DNA of 64,000 nt from Vigna angularis (Eukaryota; Streptophyta; Magnoliopsida; Fabales; Fabaceae), in NCBI RefSeq assembly GCF_016808095.1, contig NC_068976.1, forward strand, positions 27,946,871 to 28,010,870, read 5' to 3'. A program made the position numbers and the translations under genes. Positions 1-13,560 of the stretch are shown in pieces; position 1 is the stretch's first letter; each line of letters opens with the position of its first letter. A model generated the notes under the pieces. It saw only the letters and a list, made by a program, of their open reading frames with translations. It searched no databases and was not told the origin of the DNA.

Positions 1-1203
1 TGCTGTCACAGCACACGGTTTTAATACAATAATATTTTTTTCTTTTTTAAGAAAAAAATATATGTTTTTTATTAGTAGATTATTATAATTATAATGATAT
101 TTAGATACTTTAATCAAGTTTGTTGGTGCTGGTTTTGTGTACAACATTTTGTGTCGAATCTGTTGCAGCAGTTGAGTCCAATAGTTTATGTTCTGTTTTG
201 TAGAAACTCAGCACAATGATGGTTTTGAAAGAAGCAGAAATATTATGGTGGGTTAGACTTTTAGAAGTATGGTAAGTATGAGAGAGATGAGTGAGAGACA
301 CTGTGTTATGGAAGTGTTAGGAGCAATAAATTGGACAAGATCTTAGAAAAGTAATTTAGAAAAGATATCCTTTGAAACATAACAATGAAGAGCAGGATAA
401 TGGTATCCTTCGAAACTGGAGCATTGCAAACATAGACAAGATGATATTATCTCTTACCGATTGTGCTAATGAACTAGTTTTTGTGATTGAAGTTGGAGAA
501 GTTAGGGCCATAATGCCCCCCAGTAAAGCTCGGGCCAGACGGAGGAAGAGGATTATACGCATGGAGAGTTGTAGTTGCTGAGGGTTCAGATGCTGCTGAG
601 ATGGAGGATTATGAAACTGATGCAGAGGTAACTTGGAAGAGAATGGAGAGAAAAAGTTCCCTTGAGAACAACAACTCAATAAAACATGTAGATTTCTATT
701 TTCATCCTTTAGGCCCTGAATTTCTCCATTCAACACAATACTCAGAGCTGCAATATATAGTTTTATGTACAAATATTAAATATTAAATATTATTACATAA
801 TTTAATGTATGAAATGAAAATAACAAATTATATTGATTATAAATTGATTGGATTGAATCATAATGCAAAAAAAATGATAATAAATTGATTGAATGTTAAA
901 TGAAAATATATAATTTTATTTTTTTAAAAACAATGATTTTCTGACGGTTTTGGAAAACCCCTGATAATTAACGGCGATTTTTCAGAAATTCCTGAAAATA
1001 GGGACGGTTCCATAGAACCCCGGTTAATTCCGACGATTCTAGAAACCTCTAGAAATAGGGACGGTTTTGTAGAAAATCATTGGTAATTTTGTAACGCTGG
1101 TTTTTCAGTGGTTTTTGCAACCGCGGAAAACATATTTTTTGGGGATTAAAATCCCAGTAACATAAAAGAATAACCCCTACTAAAATTATAGTTTTTTGTA
1201 GTG
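1..1203. mobile_element. 3' end of a CACTA (En/Spm) DNA transposon
   Basis: The segment ends at 1203 in TTTTTTGTAGTG, the reverse complement of a CACTAC-type CACTA terminus. Positions 935-1140 hold degenerate subterminal repeats alternating ACGGTT/ACGGCGATT with their near complements, as expected for transposase-binding subterminal arrays. The other terminus lies to the left of the window, so the 3-bp target duplication (TTA would follow at 1204-1206) cannot be checked. Positions 356-786 contain short overlapping ORFs on both strands with no domain I recognise; they may be a gene remnant carried by the element. No transposase is visible. Confidence 0.72.
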
Positions 1204-3420
1204 TTAAGAATTTAAAGTTAATATAATATATATATGTGTTTGGAATAATTTATCACACTTTTGATTATTTTATTTATGTCTAAAAAAGGTAGTATGAGAA
1301 TTAATATGATGTGATCTTGAGGTTTGGAATAAATAAAAAACTAAATTGTGAATTTTGGTTTTTATTAAAGTTGTTGCGGATATGATTATATTTATATAAA
1401 TTTCTGATTATAAGTAATGTAAACTGAATGAGCAGTGTTGCTTACAACTAATTTAATAATTACTAATGTTCATGAAAATGTTTTACTTGGGCTAAAAGTT
1501 AAACTAATTTACAATGATTTGTTTTTGTTATTAATGTATGATATCAATTGATAAGAATGAGATGATTATTTTAATTGACTGGAATATATATAAATATTTG
1601 ATATTATTAGAGATATTAAATAATATTATTTTATTTTACCAAAAGTTAAGATAAAATTGGAGGCATTAAAATAAATGTTGTGGTTTTATGTTAATCGTAA
1701 GAGTTGATTTATTTAAGTAAAGTTGAAAAATATATATGTTATACAAATAGTTCCATTTCACTTGTATCATGATGTTGTTAATACATTTGTGTGCTAAGAC
1801 GTTAGACGTCGCCTTAATTGTATATTGCATATAGTAATGATGTGAGTTTTAGTTATGTGATTGTTTGATAATATGAAATAGAATATGTGTTATTGTAAAC
1901 ATGATGTCTGCATATGTGATGTGATTATGTGAGTGAGAAACATGTGTCTCAGCAATAGGTGAGAGGGTTCTAGGAGTTGATCCTTAGGGGCTTTGTTGGG
2001 AGCTTATCTTGAGGACTTCAGTTTTGGTATTTGGGAGAGCAGCGAGGCATGGTGGGCTTGACGTGGTTGTATCAGAAGTGAACTTTGTTGGGGAAGCTCT
2101 TTGGGAGAGTGGTGGGAAGTAACACATGTGTGTTGCGCCTTTGGGAGAGTGATGAGAAGTGACACCTGTGTACTTCGCTGAAGAAGCTCTTTTAGTGAAT
2201 GGTGAAAGTGATACCTGTGTACTTTGCTAGTATATAAGGCTCAAGGAGAAGCAGAGGAAGTAGGTTCTGTTTGGAGACTCTTCGGGAGTAGGAATAAAGA
2301 GTGGTTTTAGCTCTAAAGGTGAGATGGTTTCAGATGAAATGCTACATGCAGGGTTATGTTGATGATTAAACCACCTAGGTTGAGTTTATACGTGTATTCA
2401 TTATTGTTGGATGATACAACAATAATTTTCATTTGATTATTTGTGATTGTATGAATTAACAAAAGATTGAATGAGGCATGTTATGACATGCTATTATTAT
2501 ATATCTGTAACTTTAATTATTATGTTTTCTTTTAAGTTAGCTCACTCTTGCATGTTTGTGATTGTGAGTTTCCATCTGTGATGATTATATGACTTATATG
2601 TTAGTAGATAATGTTACAAATGGTAGTTTGGATGCACAACAAGAGAGAGCGTGAGAATTGCTTTGGGATTGCATTTTCTTTTATTTTGGATGTATTTTTG
2701 ATAAATTTTAATAATTGACTATTTTTAAATGTTTTTTTATTATTTGAAATAAATTTTATTGAGTAGAACATTTATTTGATGAAATAAATGAATGTTTTAA
2801 TTTTATTTTATGATATAAAATAAATACGTTTAGAATATTGAACAAAATTATAAGGAAGATTATGTTTAATTATGACTTTTATAAGTAACTTATGATGAAT
2901 CTTTTCATTGATTTTTCATATCCCAAGTTTTTTTTATAGAATTTGCAATACTTCTACACATTGACATGTCAACTTAGATGTAAAGTTTTATAATTGATTT
3001 TAGTAATAGAGTGTTTTTGAACTTTGTAGTTATTTTCATAATACTTACATGTCTTTTCCCATTTTTGTGAAAAAATTGCAAACATTTTTTAGTCTTTTTT
3101 TTTTTCATTTGTAGTAACACTTTGAGATGAATCAAGAGTTTTAGACGCAAGATCATCAACCAAAATTAGAGGATTACTCTTAGTGTGATCCACGTTTAAA
3201 AAGTTATTGCACATAACTATTCTTTGACAAATTTAAGGCTGAAGAAGAAAAGACAAAAGATGTTCAATAATACATCCCAATCCTGTTATTAAATATAAAT
3301 TTTTTAACATAATTATCAAGTAAAACAATATAGCGATAATAAATAGAGAAAGAAATCCAAACTCTCTAGTTCAGGCATACAATTTTTAACATAATTATCA
3401 ATTACATGCAATTAATAGAT
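1204..3420. other. AT-rich intergenic DNA with possible old LTR remnants
   Basis: No credible gene. Positions 2085-2234 contain three degenerate copies of a roughly 55-bp unit (core TTTGGGAGAGTG...GTGACACCTGTGT). The stretch from about 1950 to 2900 has the look of a decayed LTR (short GC-richer patch, then long AT-rich tail), but I found no TG...CA ends or target duplication, so that reading is weak. Confidence 0.4.
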
Positions 3421-3540
3421 TAAACTAGGAAATCGGAATTTGACATGAAAGAACTAACTACAAAGTACCAAGAGTGAGCCTGCACTAGGAAATAGGAATT
3501 TGACATGAAGGAACTAACTACAAAGTACCAAAAGTGAGCC
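3421..3540. repeat. Tandem duplication, 60 bp x 2
   Basis: Two directly adjacent 60-bp units (3421-3480 and 3481-3540) differ at only a handful of positions. They share the core GACATGAA(A/G)GAACTAACTA. Confidence 0.9.
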
Positions 3541-4128
3541 TACCTGGAAGATTACCGAGGCTATTTATTTAGACTAAGGAAAACATTGCTTAATTTGAAT
3601 CATGCCCATCTCAACACATATGATGATACCCCGTATAAATAGAAAACCAATGATATATATAAACCTAGATGATGATAGTAAAACTTCTTGTTTTAGTTCT
3701 TAAAAGCAAATGGCTATATATTGTTACTTGATCCTTTGACTAAAAGCAAGAAAAGCTAAGAGAAAAATTGAAACAAAAACTGATATATCCATACAAACTT
3801 AGTTGATAGCAACAGTTAATTGCACTGTCATGCCACAAATTTGAATCATATATCCATCTCAGCAAACCAAGAGCAGAAGCAATGAAATAGTGATTTTTCA
3901 AGTAGAAATTTATATAAACAATAAACAACATGTTTGGAAATCCGTTTCCAGCCTCTTAAAATATCAAAGAGTGTCTTCTATGAAGGTTCACTATAGTCTA
4001 AAACTTGCACTAACCAGTATAAGGGAAGTTTTAGCAACACCTTTTTTATTCATTATACCAGCAAAAGCATAATAGAACTACACCAGCAACTTTTAGAACA
4101 TCTTTTTGCATAATTATAGTATTGAGAT
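3541..4128. other. Intergenic, no gene seen
   Basis: AT-rich DNA. Short ORFs on both strands (3740-3931, 3890-4072) have no recognisable domain and overlap each other antisense, so I do not call them. Confidence 0.4.
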
Positions 4129-4181
4129 TACTTTTGACTGCGAGGCCACCAATGTTTCATGGTGAAAATATTATTAGACAG
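4129..4181 (+). pseudogene. LRR receptor-kinase exon scrap (duplicate of the one at 14610-14662)
   Basis: These bases match the end of the kinase exon at 14529-14662, up to the same splice donor (ATTAGACAG|GTATGT). The shared sequence continues into the intron as far as about 4350 (14830 in the other copy). Only the last dozen or so codons of the exon remain, so this is a relic. Its value is as a marker: it shows that this flank and the flank of NLR copy 2 come from one duplicated segment. Confidence 0.75.
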
Positions 4182-5178
4182 GTATGTTATGGTTTCTCTT
4201 CTTGACAATTAAAAAAATGGTCAATTGAGTCAACCTGTTTTAAGCTCTGCACAAGCTAACTTTCTCTAAAAAGAGAAGATTAATTCGTTTCACCTTCTTA
4301 TTTTCTTCTCCATATAAGTGCTTATTAAGAAGTTTATCTTAGAATGACCTTAATCTTTTCGTTTCTTGCTTTTTTATATAAGGTTAATATTTCAAGTCCT
4401 TGACTTCCGTGGTTCTTACATAAAATTTGAAGTAAATATCTAAATATTTGGATAATCACACTCAAAAAACTATTGCAAAGAGGGAAGAATCAAACACTTA
4501 AATACATCACTAAACATATCATATTAACGATACACGATATAAGACTTGGACATATCATAATATGGAATTCCCTATCAAATTCTTGGATCCAAAAACCAGA
4601 CAATAAACACTCAGATAAATATATAACAAGATTCGGCAATGTGTATTTGAGCAGAACAACTGTATTTCTGTCTTTGTATTATTGATTATTTATGTAAAGA
4701 TTTCAACATTACCCCCACACCCAACTCGTCACTGCACTCTGTTTCCCTCCAGCAATTGTTTATACATGGTACTGTAGACACCTGTTTCCAGAATGACTGT
4801 AACCTTTGATTTAAGCTTTAATATGTCTCAAGTGTCACCTGAAATTAAAGAGTTTCATTACTTTTCTAGTTTTGGAGATTTGGAAAATAAAGCAAGATGA
4901 CAGAAAGGTCATTATATTATTTGAAAAAAATGAGTAAGAGTTGAAACTGGTGCCAAGTAATTGAGGAGAATGTTTATCAGATGTGATTTAAGCAGCACTA
5001 CCTCTTTTTATTATCTAATATTTCACTTAACAACATCATATTAATCCAAAGACATTGTAATTGCGTCTAAAAAAAAGACATGAATTTTACCTGGATGTAG
5101 ATATAAACTTGGGGAATACTTAGGACATTTCTTTATTGTTTGATAAACATGATCTTTTAACATAAATCCGTGGTGAAT
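4182..5178. other. Duplicated 3' flank of the NLR locus
   Basis: Non-coding. 4182-4350 matches 14663-14830 (receptor-kinase intron). 4389-4720 matches 31140-31479. 4770-5180 matches 15015-15790 in pieces. It is thus a mosaic shared by three places in the window, recording an old segmental duplication. Confidence 0.7.
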
Positions 5179-8100
5179 CTATTCGAAGTTTGGCAAACTT
5201 ATGAGTGTTATAACTTTCAAGTTTTGTAACAGTACTTGTTTTCCATTCTTACCCATCTCTTCTAAACCACCATCATGAGGGTCATGTTCAAAACCAAAAG
5301 CTTTGTGTAACTGAGAGCACTCTTGTGTTTCCAAACATCTCAGATTGGTAAAATGACTAGCCGAGAGATTATAAAATAGACATTTCAACTTCTTGCACTT
5401 TTTAACATAAATAGTTAAGAGTGTTGGGAAGCTAACTTGTTGGGAAGAATATAGGCTCTCAAGTTGATGTGCATAACCTAAATCAAATATTTGTTTCAAT
5501 TCATCACAGTTACTTATATCCAGATATGTCAACCGCAGTAAATTTGTAACAATTGTGGTGGAGAAGATGGTTTTCAATTTTGGACATCCCAGTATGCGAA
5601 TTTCATAGAGGTTTTGGAGGCTTAGAAAAGTTGTGGGGCCTTTCCACATGAAGTTGAGCTCGGGCAGATTCCTCAATATTAGATACTCTACATCCAAGTC
5701 TAGTGGAATCAGTTCTGTAGTGCCTTGTTCTCCCAGTTGGAATTGGAAGAGACCTTTTATTCTAACATCATTCAACTCTAATCTTCTAAACTTGAGGACA
5801 ACTTTGAGTTCAGTGTTAGACAATGGATCATCCTCCAATTGGTTCAGTGTGTTGTTAATCAACCATAGTATTTCATTCTCCTTTATACACAACACAATTC
5901 ACTGTTAATACTTTAAACTTTATTTCTCAACTTAACAGAATTTATTTATCAGTGGGTCTGAATATAACTCAAAAAATAATTGATCAAATAGATAAATACT
6001 TGTTTATTGAAAGACATAAAAGATTATCCAGTTCACATAATTATGATCAATTCAGTTTATAAATATATTTTTCAACTCAAACATAATAAAAAAATAAATT
6101 ATAATCTTGTTCAGATTAAAAGTAATGATAAAGAAAAAGTATTGTGATATTATTGTTATGCTTAATGCATTTAAATTTCTAATCACATATTAAAAAGGTT
6201 AATTTATGTTTAAAACTCACTATTTTTAACCAATTTAATGAAATAATAATTAATATATTACCGTTGAAGTTGTCTGTTGTTAGATATCTACAACATTCAT
6301 CACCTTATGTATGGACAATTTTGCACAATAACGACAATATAACTTAGTAAGACTTGGGAGATGTGCAGGAAAATATTAAGGCCAAATGGCAATTAGATTT
6401 GGTAAATATATCAACTTCAAAGTGTTCAAATTAAACAAATTTATTCTCGTATTAGTCTGCTGGAAACTTGGGTACCCTAGAACATTATGTCCCTTTTCAC
6501 TGCCAAATACATACTTCAACTTTGGGTTGCAAAAAATCTTCACACTTTTCAAACTTAAAAGCCCTTCGACTAAAAACACAGAGAAAGTATACTCCAAATT
6601 GTCACATTCTTCAATGAAAAGAATTCTTAGTTTTGGGAGCGTTAAAGAAGAATGACTTTGAGTGCTTGAAAGAACGTCATTCTCTTCTTCAATTATGTGT
6701 CTCAATGATCTGCATTTAATTATGGTTAGATTCTCTAACAGCTCTAGAGTTTGGACAACGGATGGCGTGAAGAGAGAAGTTAGCATTGGGCATTCTGATA
6801 TTGAAAGGACCTTCAGATTGCATAGCTTTGAGTTCCTTGGAAAGGATATGCTATATAATTCACCACAATCTTCTATACTGAGCTTTCTAAATTTTTGAGA
6901 GAACATCGCGAAGAGGGATCTCAAAATACCTCTCGAAGGTTATGTAAGTCTTCCAAACTTATGTAAACGAGTGTGGAGAACGCAATTACTTCAGTTTGAA
7001 GCAAACCAAAACTGGTGCTGGTATTGATAGTGCTATCAACGAGACATTCTATCTTTGAACAATACTTAAGTTTCAAGACAATCAACTGATTCTGATTCAT
7101 GCCTTGTGGATCCATGGATGGGATTATATTTTTATAATCTCCCTCAAGGTCTGTCAAACAAAGGAACTCTGCTCTTATAAAAAGATCCTTGATTGATAAT
7201 GATATAAAACTTTGTCCAGCAAAATCGAATCTATTCATTGATAAGCTTTTAGATTGTGCATATTTTTTCTTAATTGAAGTATTATCTTCAAATGATTAAT
7301 AATAACCCCTTTATATAACATACCTTTGTAATCTGGAGAAAGAGACATCATGTGGAAAGGCCCTTTCACAATTGACCAAATGCAAATACAATTCCTCAAG
7401 CTGCAAACATTTCCCCACAACTTCATAAGCTTCAACATTTTCATTTTTGTTAATCCAACATTGGTACAAATCCAAAAGCTTCAACTTTTTTAATTCTACA
7501 ATCCTACCAGGCAAATCATCAAAAGAAGAGCAACGTAAGTCAAGAATCTCAAGTGTTTGCAGTCGTTCCACAAATGATATGTCACCTAAATCATAACGCC
7601 TCAAGCATAGTGTTCGAATGTTTTTTAATGACTTCAATGACTCTTGCAAAGGCAAAACAACTTTATTCCACAGAGGTGACTCTAAGATTGCTAAGGTTTT
7701 TAGCTTTCCCAAGCTTTGAAGACACCCATATGATACTTTTACGCCACCACTCACATTAAAAGAAAGCAAGAGAATTTCAAGTAATGGACAATTTATTTTA
7801 TAATTAAGGAGATGATCATTTTTCAAACTCCATAGAGTTATTGCTTTCATATCCTTCATGACGTCATCATCTTCCAACACTCTTGGATCCACTTCAATAC
7901 AAGTGAAAATTGCTTGACCACTTTTAGACGCAATCCACAAGGCTACATCACGAACCAAATCATGCATTTTTACCTTGTATTTTTCTTTTGCATGCATTAA
8001 CAGAAAACAACTCTTGAGCATGTCAATAGCTGCATCCATCTCTCTCCTTGCTTTCTCCATTGTTCCAAACGTCTCAATTATGTCAAATCCCCTTCCAAAT

Positions 8101-8724
8101 CGAAACAAATCTTCCAAATCTATTTCACAATCCTCTAGAAACATAGAACACAACAATAATAAGGATTGAGCTAACTTGTTTGTCAAATTATTATAACTTA
8201 ATTCAAGACAAACATAAGGACTTCTAAAGCCTTGTGGAATATCTAATGGCTCATAATTTTCTAGCCTTAACAATGCTAACTCAAAATTTGCAATAGTTTT
8301 ATCCTTTAGCGTGCTTCCCAAGGTAACAATTGCAATGGGCAATCCCTTACATTCATTAACTATTTTTCTTGCCTCACCTTTCAAAGCTTCTAAGGAGTCA
8401 TCACTTATGTTTGTATCATGTCTGAACAAAGTCCAAGCTTCCTCGTCAGTCAAAAGATTAAGTTCAATTATACTTTGGCATTGCATAGAAGTGCATACTT
8501 CTTTACTTCGAGTAGTTATCAATACGCAACAAGCCTTACTGCTTTCATCAAGTGGAATACCTAAAGCTTTAAAGTTCAGTCTTTCTCATACATCATCCAA
8601 GATTACAAGAGTTGTACCTTTCCTTAATCTTTCTGATAGTCTTTGTGCTTTACTTATTTTCGATCCTTCCTTTAACTCAAGGGTCAATTGATCAACAATC
8701 TGATCTTGGATACTTCTTATATTT
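5179..8724 (-). pseudogene. CC-NB-LRR resistance gene, copy 1 (5'-truncated pseudogene)
   Basis: Family: RPS2-type CC-NB-LRR intracellular immune receptors, which sense pathogen effectors in the cytoplasm. What remains runs from just upstream of kinase-2 through RNBS-B (ITTRSKEVC), GLPIA, an RNBS-D-like LLCSMFLEDCE, an intact MHD motif (KMHDLVRDVA) and the LRR region. Breaks: the P-loop and coiled coil are missing where the Copia element starts at 8725; the kinase-2 Trp codon is TGA (8586-8588); there are frame breaks near 7311 and 7235-7300 and stops near 6921 and 6376; the last LRR exon (from about 5883 down) ends at a stop where copy 2 has a Glu codon. The exon order matches copy 2, but copy 2 has one more LRR exon. 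Intron about 5896-6264. Confidence 0.88.
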
Positions 8725-9077
8725 TGTTAGAATAAACAATAAACATTTCAGTTGTATCAGTTACATTTTCAGTTCATTTCATGCATATAAAAACTCTATA
8801 ATGTCATACTTTGAAAGTAATGAAATTTTGAGAAGATATTCAGTACCTTGAGTGACTTCATTTGCTCTATGTCTTGTTCTTTGTTTTACTCCAGTGTGCG
8901 GTGGCTCTGGCCGTCTCTGGTGGAAGAAGGTGGAACCCTAGCAGAGCACTTCTCTTTGCCCTCTCTCTAAAACTCTCGACATTTCAAGTTCTCTCTCTTG
9001 TCACGTGGCAACACTACTTTTTAAACATCAAATATATTTGGTTTGGCGTTTTCTCATTTTTGCCCCTAAGTCTAATA
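8725..9077 (+). repeat. 5' LTR of the Copia element
   Basis: It begins TGTTAG and ends just before the primer-binding site at about 9079. The 3' boundary is approximate because the last bases do not read CA. Confidence 0.7.
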
Positions 9078-9235
9078 TGGTATCAAGAGCATAGGTTGTA
9101 TTTCCTGGTGTGTGTGTGTGTGTGTGAAGTGGGTGTGTGATCTGTGACTGGAATTGTGTTTATCCAGAAGAGGAGAAAGAAGGTTTCTTTGGGTGTGTGA
9201 AAATCAAAGAAACTACAAGAATCTAGCAAGAAAGG

Positions 9236-10123
9236 ATGGCGGGAATTGGAGGAATACAGGGACCATTACCAGTGTTTGATGGGAAGCAGTTTGATGACTG
9301 GCACATCAAGATGCAAGCCATCTTTGGCTTTTAGGATATTTCAAAGGTGATAAAGACGGACCACGTGAGTTGAGTGGAAGGGCTTCTGAAGAAGAGAAGA
9401 AGAGTTACAAGATGCAAGTGAAACTGAACAGCAAGGCAAGATTCTTAATGTACCAGTGTGTCAGCCCAAAGATCTTTAACAAGATCTCCAAGGCTACTAT
9501 TGCTAAGGAGGTATGGAACATCCTAGTGAAGACCTATGGTGATGGAGACAAGAACAAGAAGGTGAAATTGCAAGCACTGAGAAGACAGTTTGAGATTCTA
9601 GTCATGGATGAGAGTGAAACCGTGACAGAATATTTTGACAAGGTACAAGAATTAGTGAATAAAATGAGGGCGTGTAAAGATGGGATTTCTGATGAGTATA
9701 TTGTTGACAAAATCCTAAGAACTCTAACATCCAGATTTGACCATGTTGTGGTGGTTATTGAGGAGGCTCGAAATATGGAGACCATGGAGATTGAGGAGCT
9801 GTTGCACTCATTAGAAGCTCATGAGTATCGCATCAATGAGCGCAAGCAGTGCCAAGAACAGGCCCTACAGGCCAGATCTTAGTTTAAAGGGAAAAAAGGG
9901 GTTCAAGAAATGAAGTAAAGGCATCAAGAAAGGTAAAGATTCACAGGAACAACAAGGGGAAGATTCCAATGAATCTATGAAAGAAAAAAACCAGAAATCT
10001 AGAGGAGAATGGAAGTTTGACAAGAAAAAAGTCAAATGTTACAACTGCCAGAAATATGGTCATTATGCTAAGGAGTGCTGTAAGGGAGAAGGGGTGAAAA
10101 ATAAGCCCAAGAAAATGGGCTAA
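9236..10123 (+). pseudogene. Copia gag polyprotein remnant
   Basis: The reading starts at ATG 9236, hits a stop near 9332, shifts frame near 9353 and continues openly from 9370 to 9882. The 9370-9882 part is the UBN2-like gag capsid region of plant Copia elements. After another stop a CCHC zinc knuckle follows at about 10037-10078 (CYNCQKYGHYAKEC, spacing C-X2-C-X4-H-X4-C). Gag packages the RNA; this copy cannot make a full protein. Confidence 0.85.
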
Positions 10124-10163
10124 TCTGGCCTAGGAGGAAGATTTAGACTCTGAAGCAGTAATC

Positions 10164-11264
10164 TTGATGGCCAATACTGATGAAAATCAACCAGAAAATA
10201 CCATGTGGTATTTAGACTCTGGATGTTCCACTCACATGACCGGGAGAAAGGATTGGTTTGTGAGAATGCATGGGGATGGACATGGTAAAATTAGATTTAC
10301 AGACAACAACAGCTTGGCTCCAGAGGGTTCTGGCAGGGTGGTTTTGAGAGGTGAAGATGGAAGAGAGGTGATAATTGAAGAGGTACTATATGTACCTGGC
10401 TTGAAGACCAATTTTCTAAGCTTGGGACAACTTTTGCAGAAGGGTTACATGATGAAAATGGAGAACTATTGCCTCAATGTTTTTAACCAGAATAGGAAGA
10501 TTGTTGTGCAGGCCCAACTGTCATAGAACATAACATTTAAGGTGGCGATGGAGGCAGTAAATGATCAGTGTTTTACTGCAATAGAGAGTAAGGAAGAATG
10601 GCTGTGGCACCTCAGATTTGAACACCTAAACTTTAAAGATCTATCCCAGTTAAGCCAGAAGAGTATGGTAATTGGCTTACCAAAGGTGGACTTCCCAGAA
10701 GCAGTGTGCAAGGAGTGTGTCCAATGCAAACAGACTAGGGGTGTTTTTCAAAAATTGTTACCTTAGAAATCTGCAGAGAAGCTTGGGGTGGTCTATTCAA
10801 ATGTGTGTGGCCCTATACAAGTAGAAAAACCTGGGGGCAACAGGTATTTCTTATTGTTTATTGATTATTGGACCAGGAAATGTTGGGTCTACTTGTTGAA
10901 AAGAAAGGGGGAGGTGTTACAGATGTTTCAGAAGTTTAAAATTGTTGTTGAAAGGCAAAGTGAGAAGAAGCTGAAAGTCTTGAGAACAGATGGAGGAGGA
11001 GAGTATACCTCCACTGATTTCAAAGACTACTATGAAAAAGAGAGAATAGTTCATGAAGTTACCCCTCCCTACACACCACAACACAATGGGGAAGCAGAGA
11101 GGAAGAACATAACCATATTGAATATGGTTAGGTGCATGTTGAAGAGTAAAGGGCTGCCTAGTTTCCTATGGGGTGAGGTTGTGCTGACAACCACCTACAT
11201 TTTGAATTTGTCTTCAACAAAGAGATTGAATGGTATAACACCAGAGGAGGCCTGGACAGAGTGA
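10164..11264 (+). pseudogene. Copia protease and integrase remnant
   Basis: The aspartic protease motif WYLDSGCSTHMTG lies at about 10206-10244. The GAG-pre-integrase zinc domain follows (H-X3-H then C-X2-C: HLRFEHLN...CKECVQC, 10608-10732). The integrase core is at 10788-11264 with RTDGGGEYTS and the GEAERKN signature. Stops at about 10524 and 10766 and the break after 11264 divide it into pieces, so it is inactive. Confidence 0.88.
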
Positions 11265-13191
11265 AACCAGATGTCAAACATCTGAAAATTTTTGGTTCTC
11301 TGTGCTATAGACACGTACCTGATCAATTGAGGAAGAAACTAGATGATAAATGAATTTCATTGATTTTGGTGGGCTATAATGCTACAAGAGGTTATAAATT
11401 GTATGACCCTACATCTGGAACAACTTCTTAGTAGGGATGTTGTGGTTGATGAAGCTGGAAGGTGACAATGGGAATCAAATGAGAAAGAAGAACCAACCAT
11501 TGTGTTGGAGGATGAACCTGCAACAGTGGAGTCAGAGGCATGCAGGAGGGACGAGAATGTTAGAAGATCATCTAGAATCACTCAGCTGCCAACACACTTG
11601 AGAGATTATGATCTACCCTATGATGTAACCATTTCATCATAAGGTAATTTTGTTCATTATGCCTTAATAGAAGAAGTTGAACCTATGGAGTTTGATCAAG
11701 CAGTAAGGGATGAAAGGTGGTACAAGGCTATGCAAGAAGAACTAGATTCAATAGTGAAGAATCAGACCTGGGAATTGACAGAGTTGCCTTCCAACAAGAA
11801 GCCAACAACACTGAAATGGATTTATAAGTCCAAGATAAATCCACAAGGTGTTGGTGATTAGATACAAGGCCAGATTGGTGGCCAAAGGGTTCTTACAACA
11901 GGCTGTGATAGACTATGGATAGGTGTTTGCGCCTGTGGCCAGAATAGAGACAATTAGATTGGTGGTCTCCTTGGCAACATAGTTCAACTGGACTTTGCAT
12001 CAATTAGATGTAAAGTTTGCATTCTTGAATGGTAACTTGGAGGAAGAAGTTTATGTTGTTCAGCCTCAGGGATTTGAAGACAAGAGACATCCAGATAAGG
12101 TGTACAGATTGAAGAAGGCTCTATATGGGCTCAAGCAGGCTCTAAGGGCCTGGAATCAGAGAATAAATGGGTTTATGAGTAGCATTGGGTTTGAGAATTG
12201 TGCTTCTGAACATGGAGTGTATGTTCAGGGTTGTCAGCATAATGGGAGAGAAGAGAAGTTGATAGTGTGTTTGTATGTGGATGATCTGCTAATCACAGGG
12301 AGCAGTGAGGAGAAAATCACTGATTTCAAACTTTAAATGTTACAGGAATTTGAAATGAGTGATTTGGGGCGATTAAGCTACTTCCTTGGGATTGAATTTA
12401 CCAAAACTGATGGTGGAATGTTGATGCATCAGTCTAGATATGCATTGGACATGTTAACTAAGTTTGACATGCTTCATTGCAACTCTGCAAACACTCCAGC
12501 AAAGGTGAGTTTGAAGTTGGAAAAAGACCCTGAAGAAGAAGTTGTTGATCCTACTGAATACAGAAAGATGGTTGGAAGCCTAAGGTATTTATGTAATACT
12601 AGGCCAGACATCAGTTATAGTGTAGGTTTGATTAGCAGGTTTATGCAGAATCCAAGAATTTCCCACTTGAATGCTGTTAAACGAATCCTGAGGTACTTAA
12701 AAGGTATATACACCTTTGGAATATTGTTGCCGAGAGGGGAACCAGGAGGAGAGGTACGAATTAATGCCTACTCGGACTCAGATTGGTGTGGGGATAAGGG
12801 TGATAGGAAGAGTACTGTTGGGTATGTGTTCTTTCTGGGTGGAGCACCAATTTCATGGAGCTCTACAAAAGAACCAGTAGTGGCTCTTTCATCCTGTGAA
12901 GCAGAATACATTGCTGCTTGTGAAGCCACGTGTCAAGCAGCTTGGCTGTGTTCATTGATGAAAGAATTGAAGATGAAATTAGAGGGGAAGGTCAGACTGC
13001 TTGTGGACAACAAGTCAGCCATAGACTTGGCCAAGCATCCTACATCACATGGGAGGAGTAAACACATCGAGACTTGGTTCCACTACATCAGGGAACAAGT
13101 CAGCAAAGGGAAGCTTGAAGTGGTATACTGCAGGCTGAAGACCAGATTGCAGATATACTTATTAAGGCGCTTAAAAGTGAACGCTTTCTAG
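11265..13191 (+). pseudogene. Copia reverse transcriptase and RNase H remnant
   Basis: RT motifs: [11 protein letters not shown] (about 11998), ALYGLKQ and the catalytic YVDDLLITG (about 12274-12300). A stop at 12336 separates RT from the rest, which is open to 13191 and includes the RNase H part (SSCEAEYIAACEA at about 12889; HGRSKHIETWFHYIREQ near 13050). The 11265-11994 part is out of frame in places. The last ~20 residues shift away from the usual ADILTKAL ending. Confidence 0.88.
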
Positions 13192-13413
13192 TTCTTAAAA
13201 AGCAGATCGGAGTAAAATAGGTGGAGATCGGTAGAAAGGGGTTACGAAAACCTAGGGTTTTCGTCGCAGAAAGGAGATCTACTCAGATGAAGCATTTTTA
13301 CCGATTATTAATCGGCAGAAAAGGCATAGAATCGGAGGAGATGGAGTTTTCACCGATTCAATCGGTGAAAAAGTGAGTTTCCTTCGAAAAATCATGTTTT
13401 TGTTTAGGAGGAG

Positions 13414-13560
13414 TGTTAGAATAAATAATAAACATTTTAGTTGTATCAGTTACATTTTCAGTTCGTTTCATGCATATAAAAACTCTATAATATCATACTC
13501 TGTAATATTCAATTGAAAGAAACTTTACTCATTCTTCAGCTATAAGACTTTTACAATAGA
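13414..13560 (+). repeat. 3' LTR (partial) of the Copia element
   Basis: It starts with TGTTAG directly after the polypurine tract. It matches the 5' LTR for about 95 bp, then differs. The right end is set by the TATTT that matches the left flank and is uncertain. Confidence 0.65.

Larger units (their letters stand above)
8725..13560 (+). mobile_element. Ty1/Copia LTR retrotransposon, degenerate
   Basis: The 5' LTR starts at 8725 (TGTTAGAATAAAC) and the 3' LTR start is at 13414 (TGTTAGAATAAAT). The first ~95 bp of the two align with about five mismatches, then they diverge, so one LTR is rearranged or truncated. A primer-binding site TGGTATCAAGAGC, close to the usual initiator-Met tRNA complement, lies at about 9079. 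A purine-rich tract GGAGGAG lies directly before 13414. The internal region encodes gag, protease, integrase, RT and RNase H in Copia order on the plus strand but is cut by stops and frameshifts. TATTT occurs at 8720-8724 and 13561-13565 and may be a target duplication, but the NLR sequence does not resume after it. Confidence 0.9.

Noticed and set aside
1950..2900. A complete LTR in the left part of the window
   Set aside because: Sequence character fits, but no TG...CA ends, target duplication or second copy could be found.
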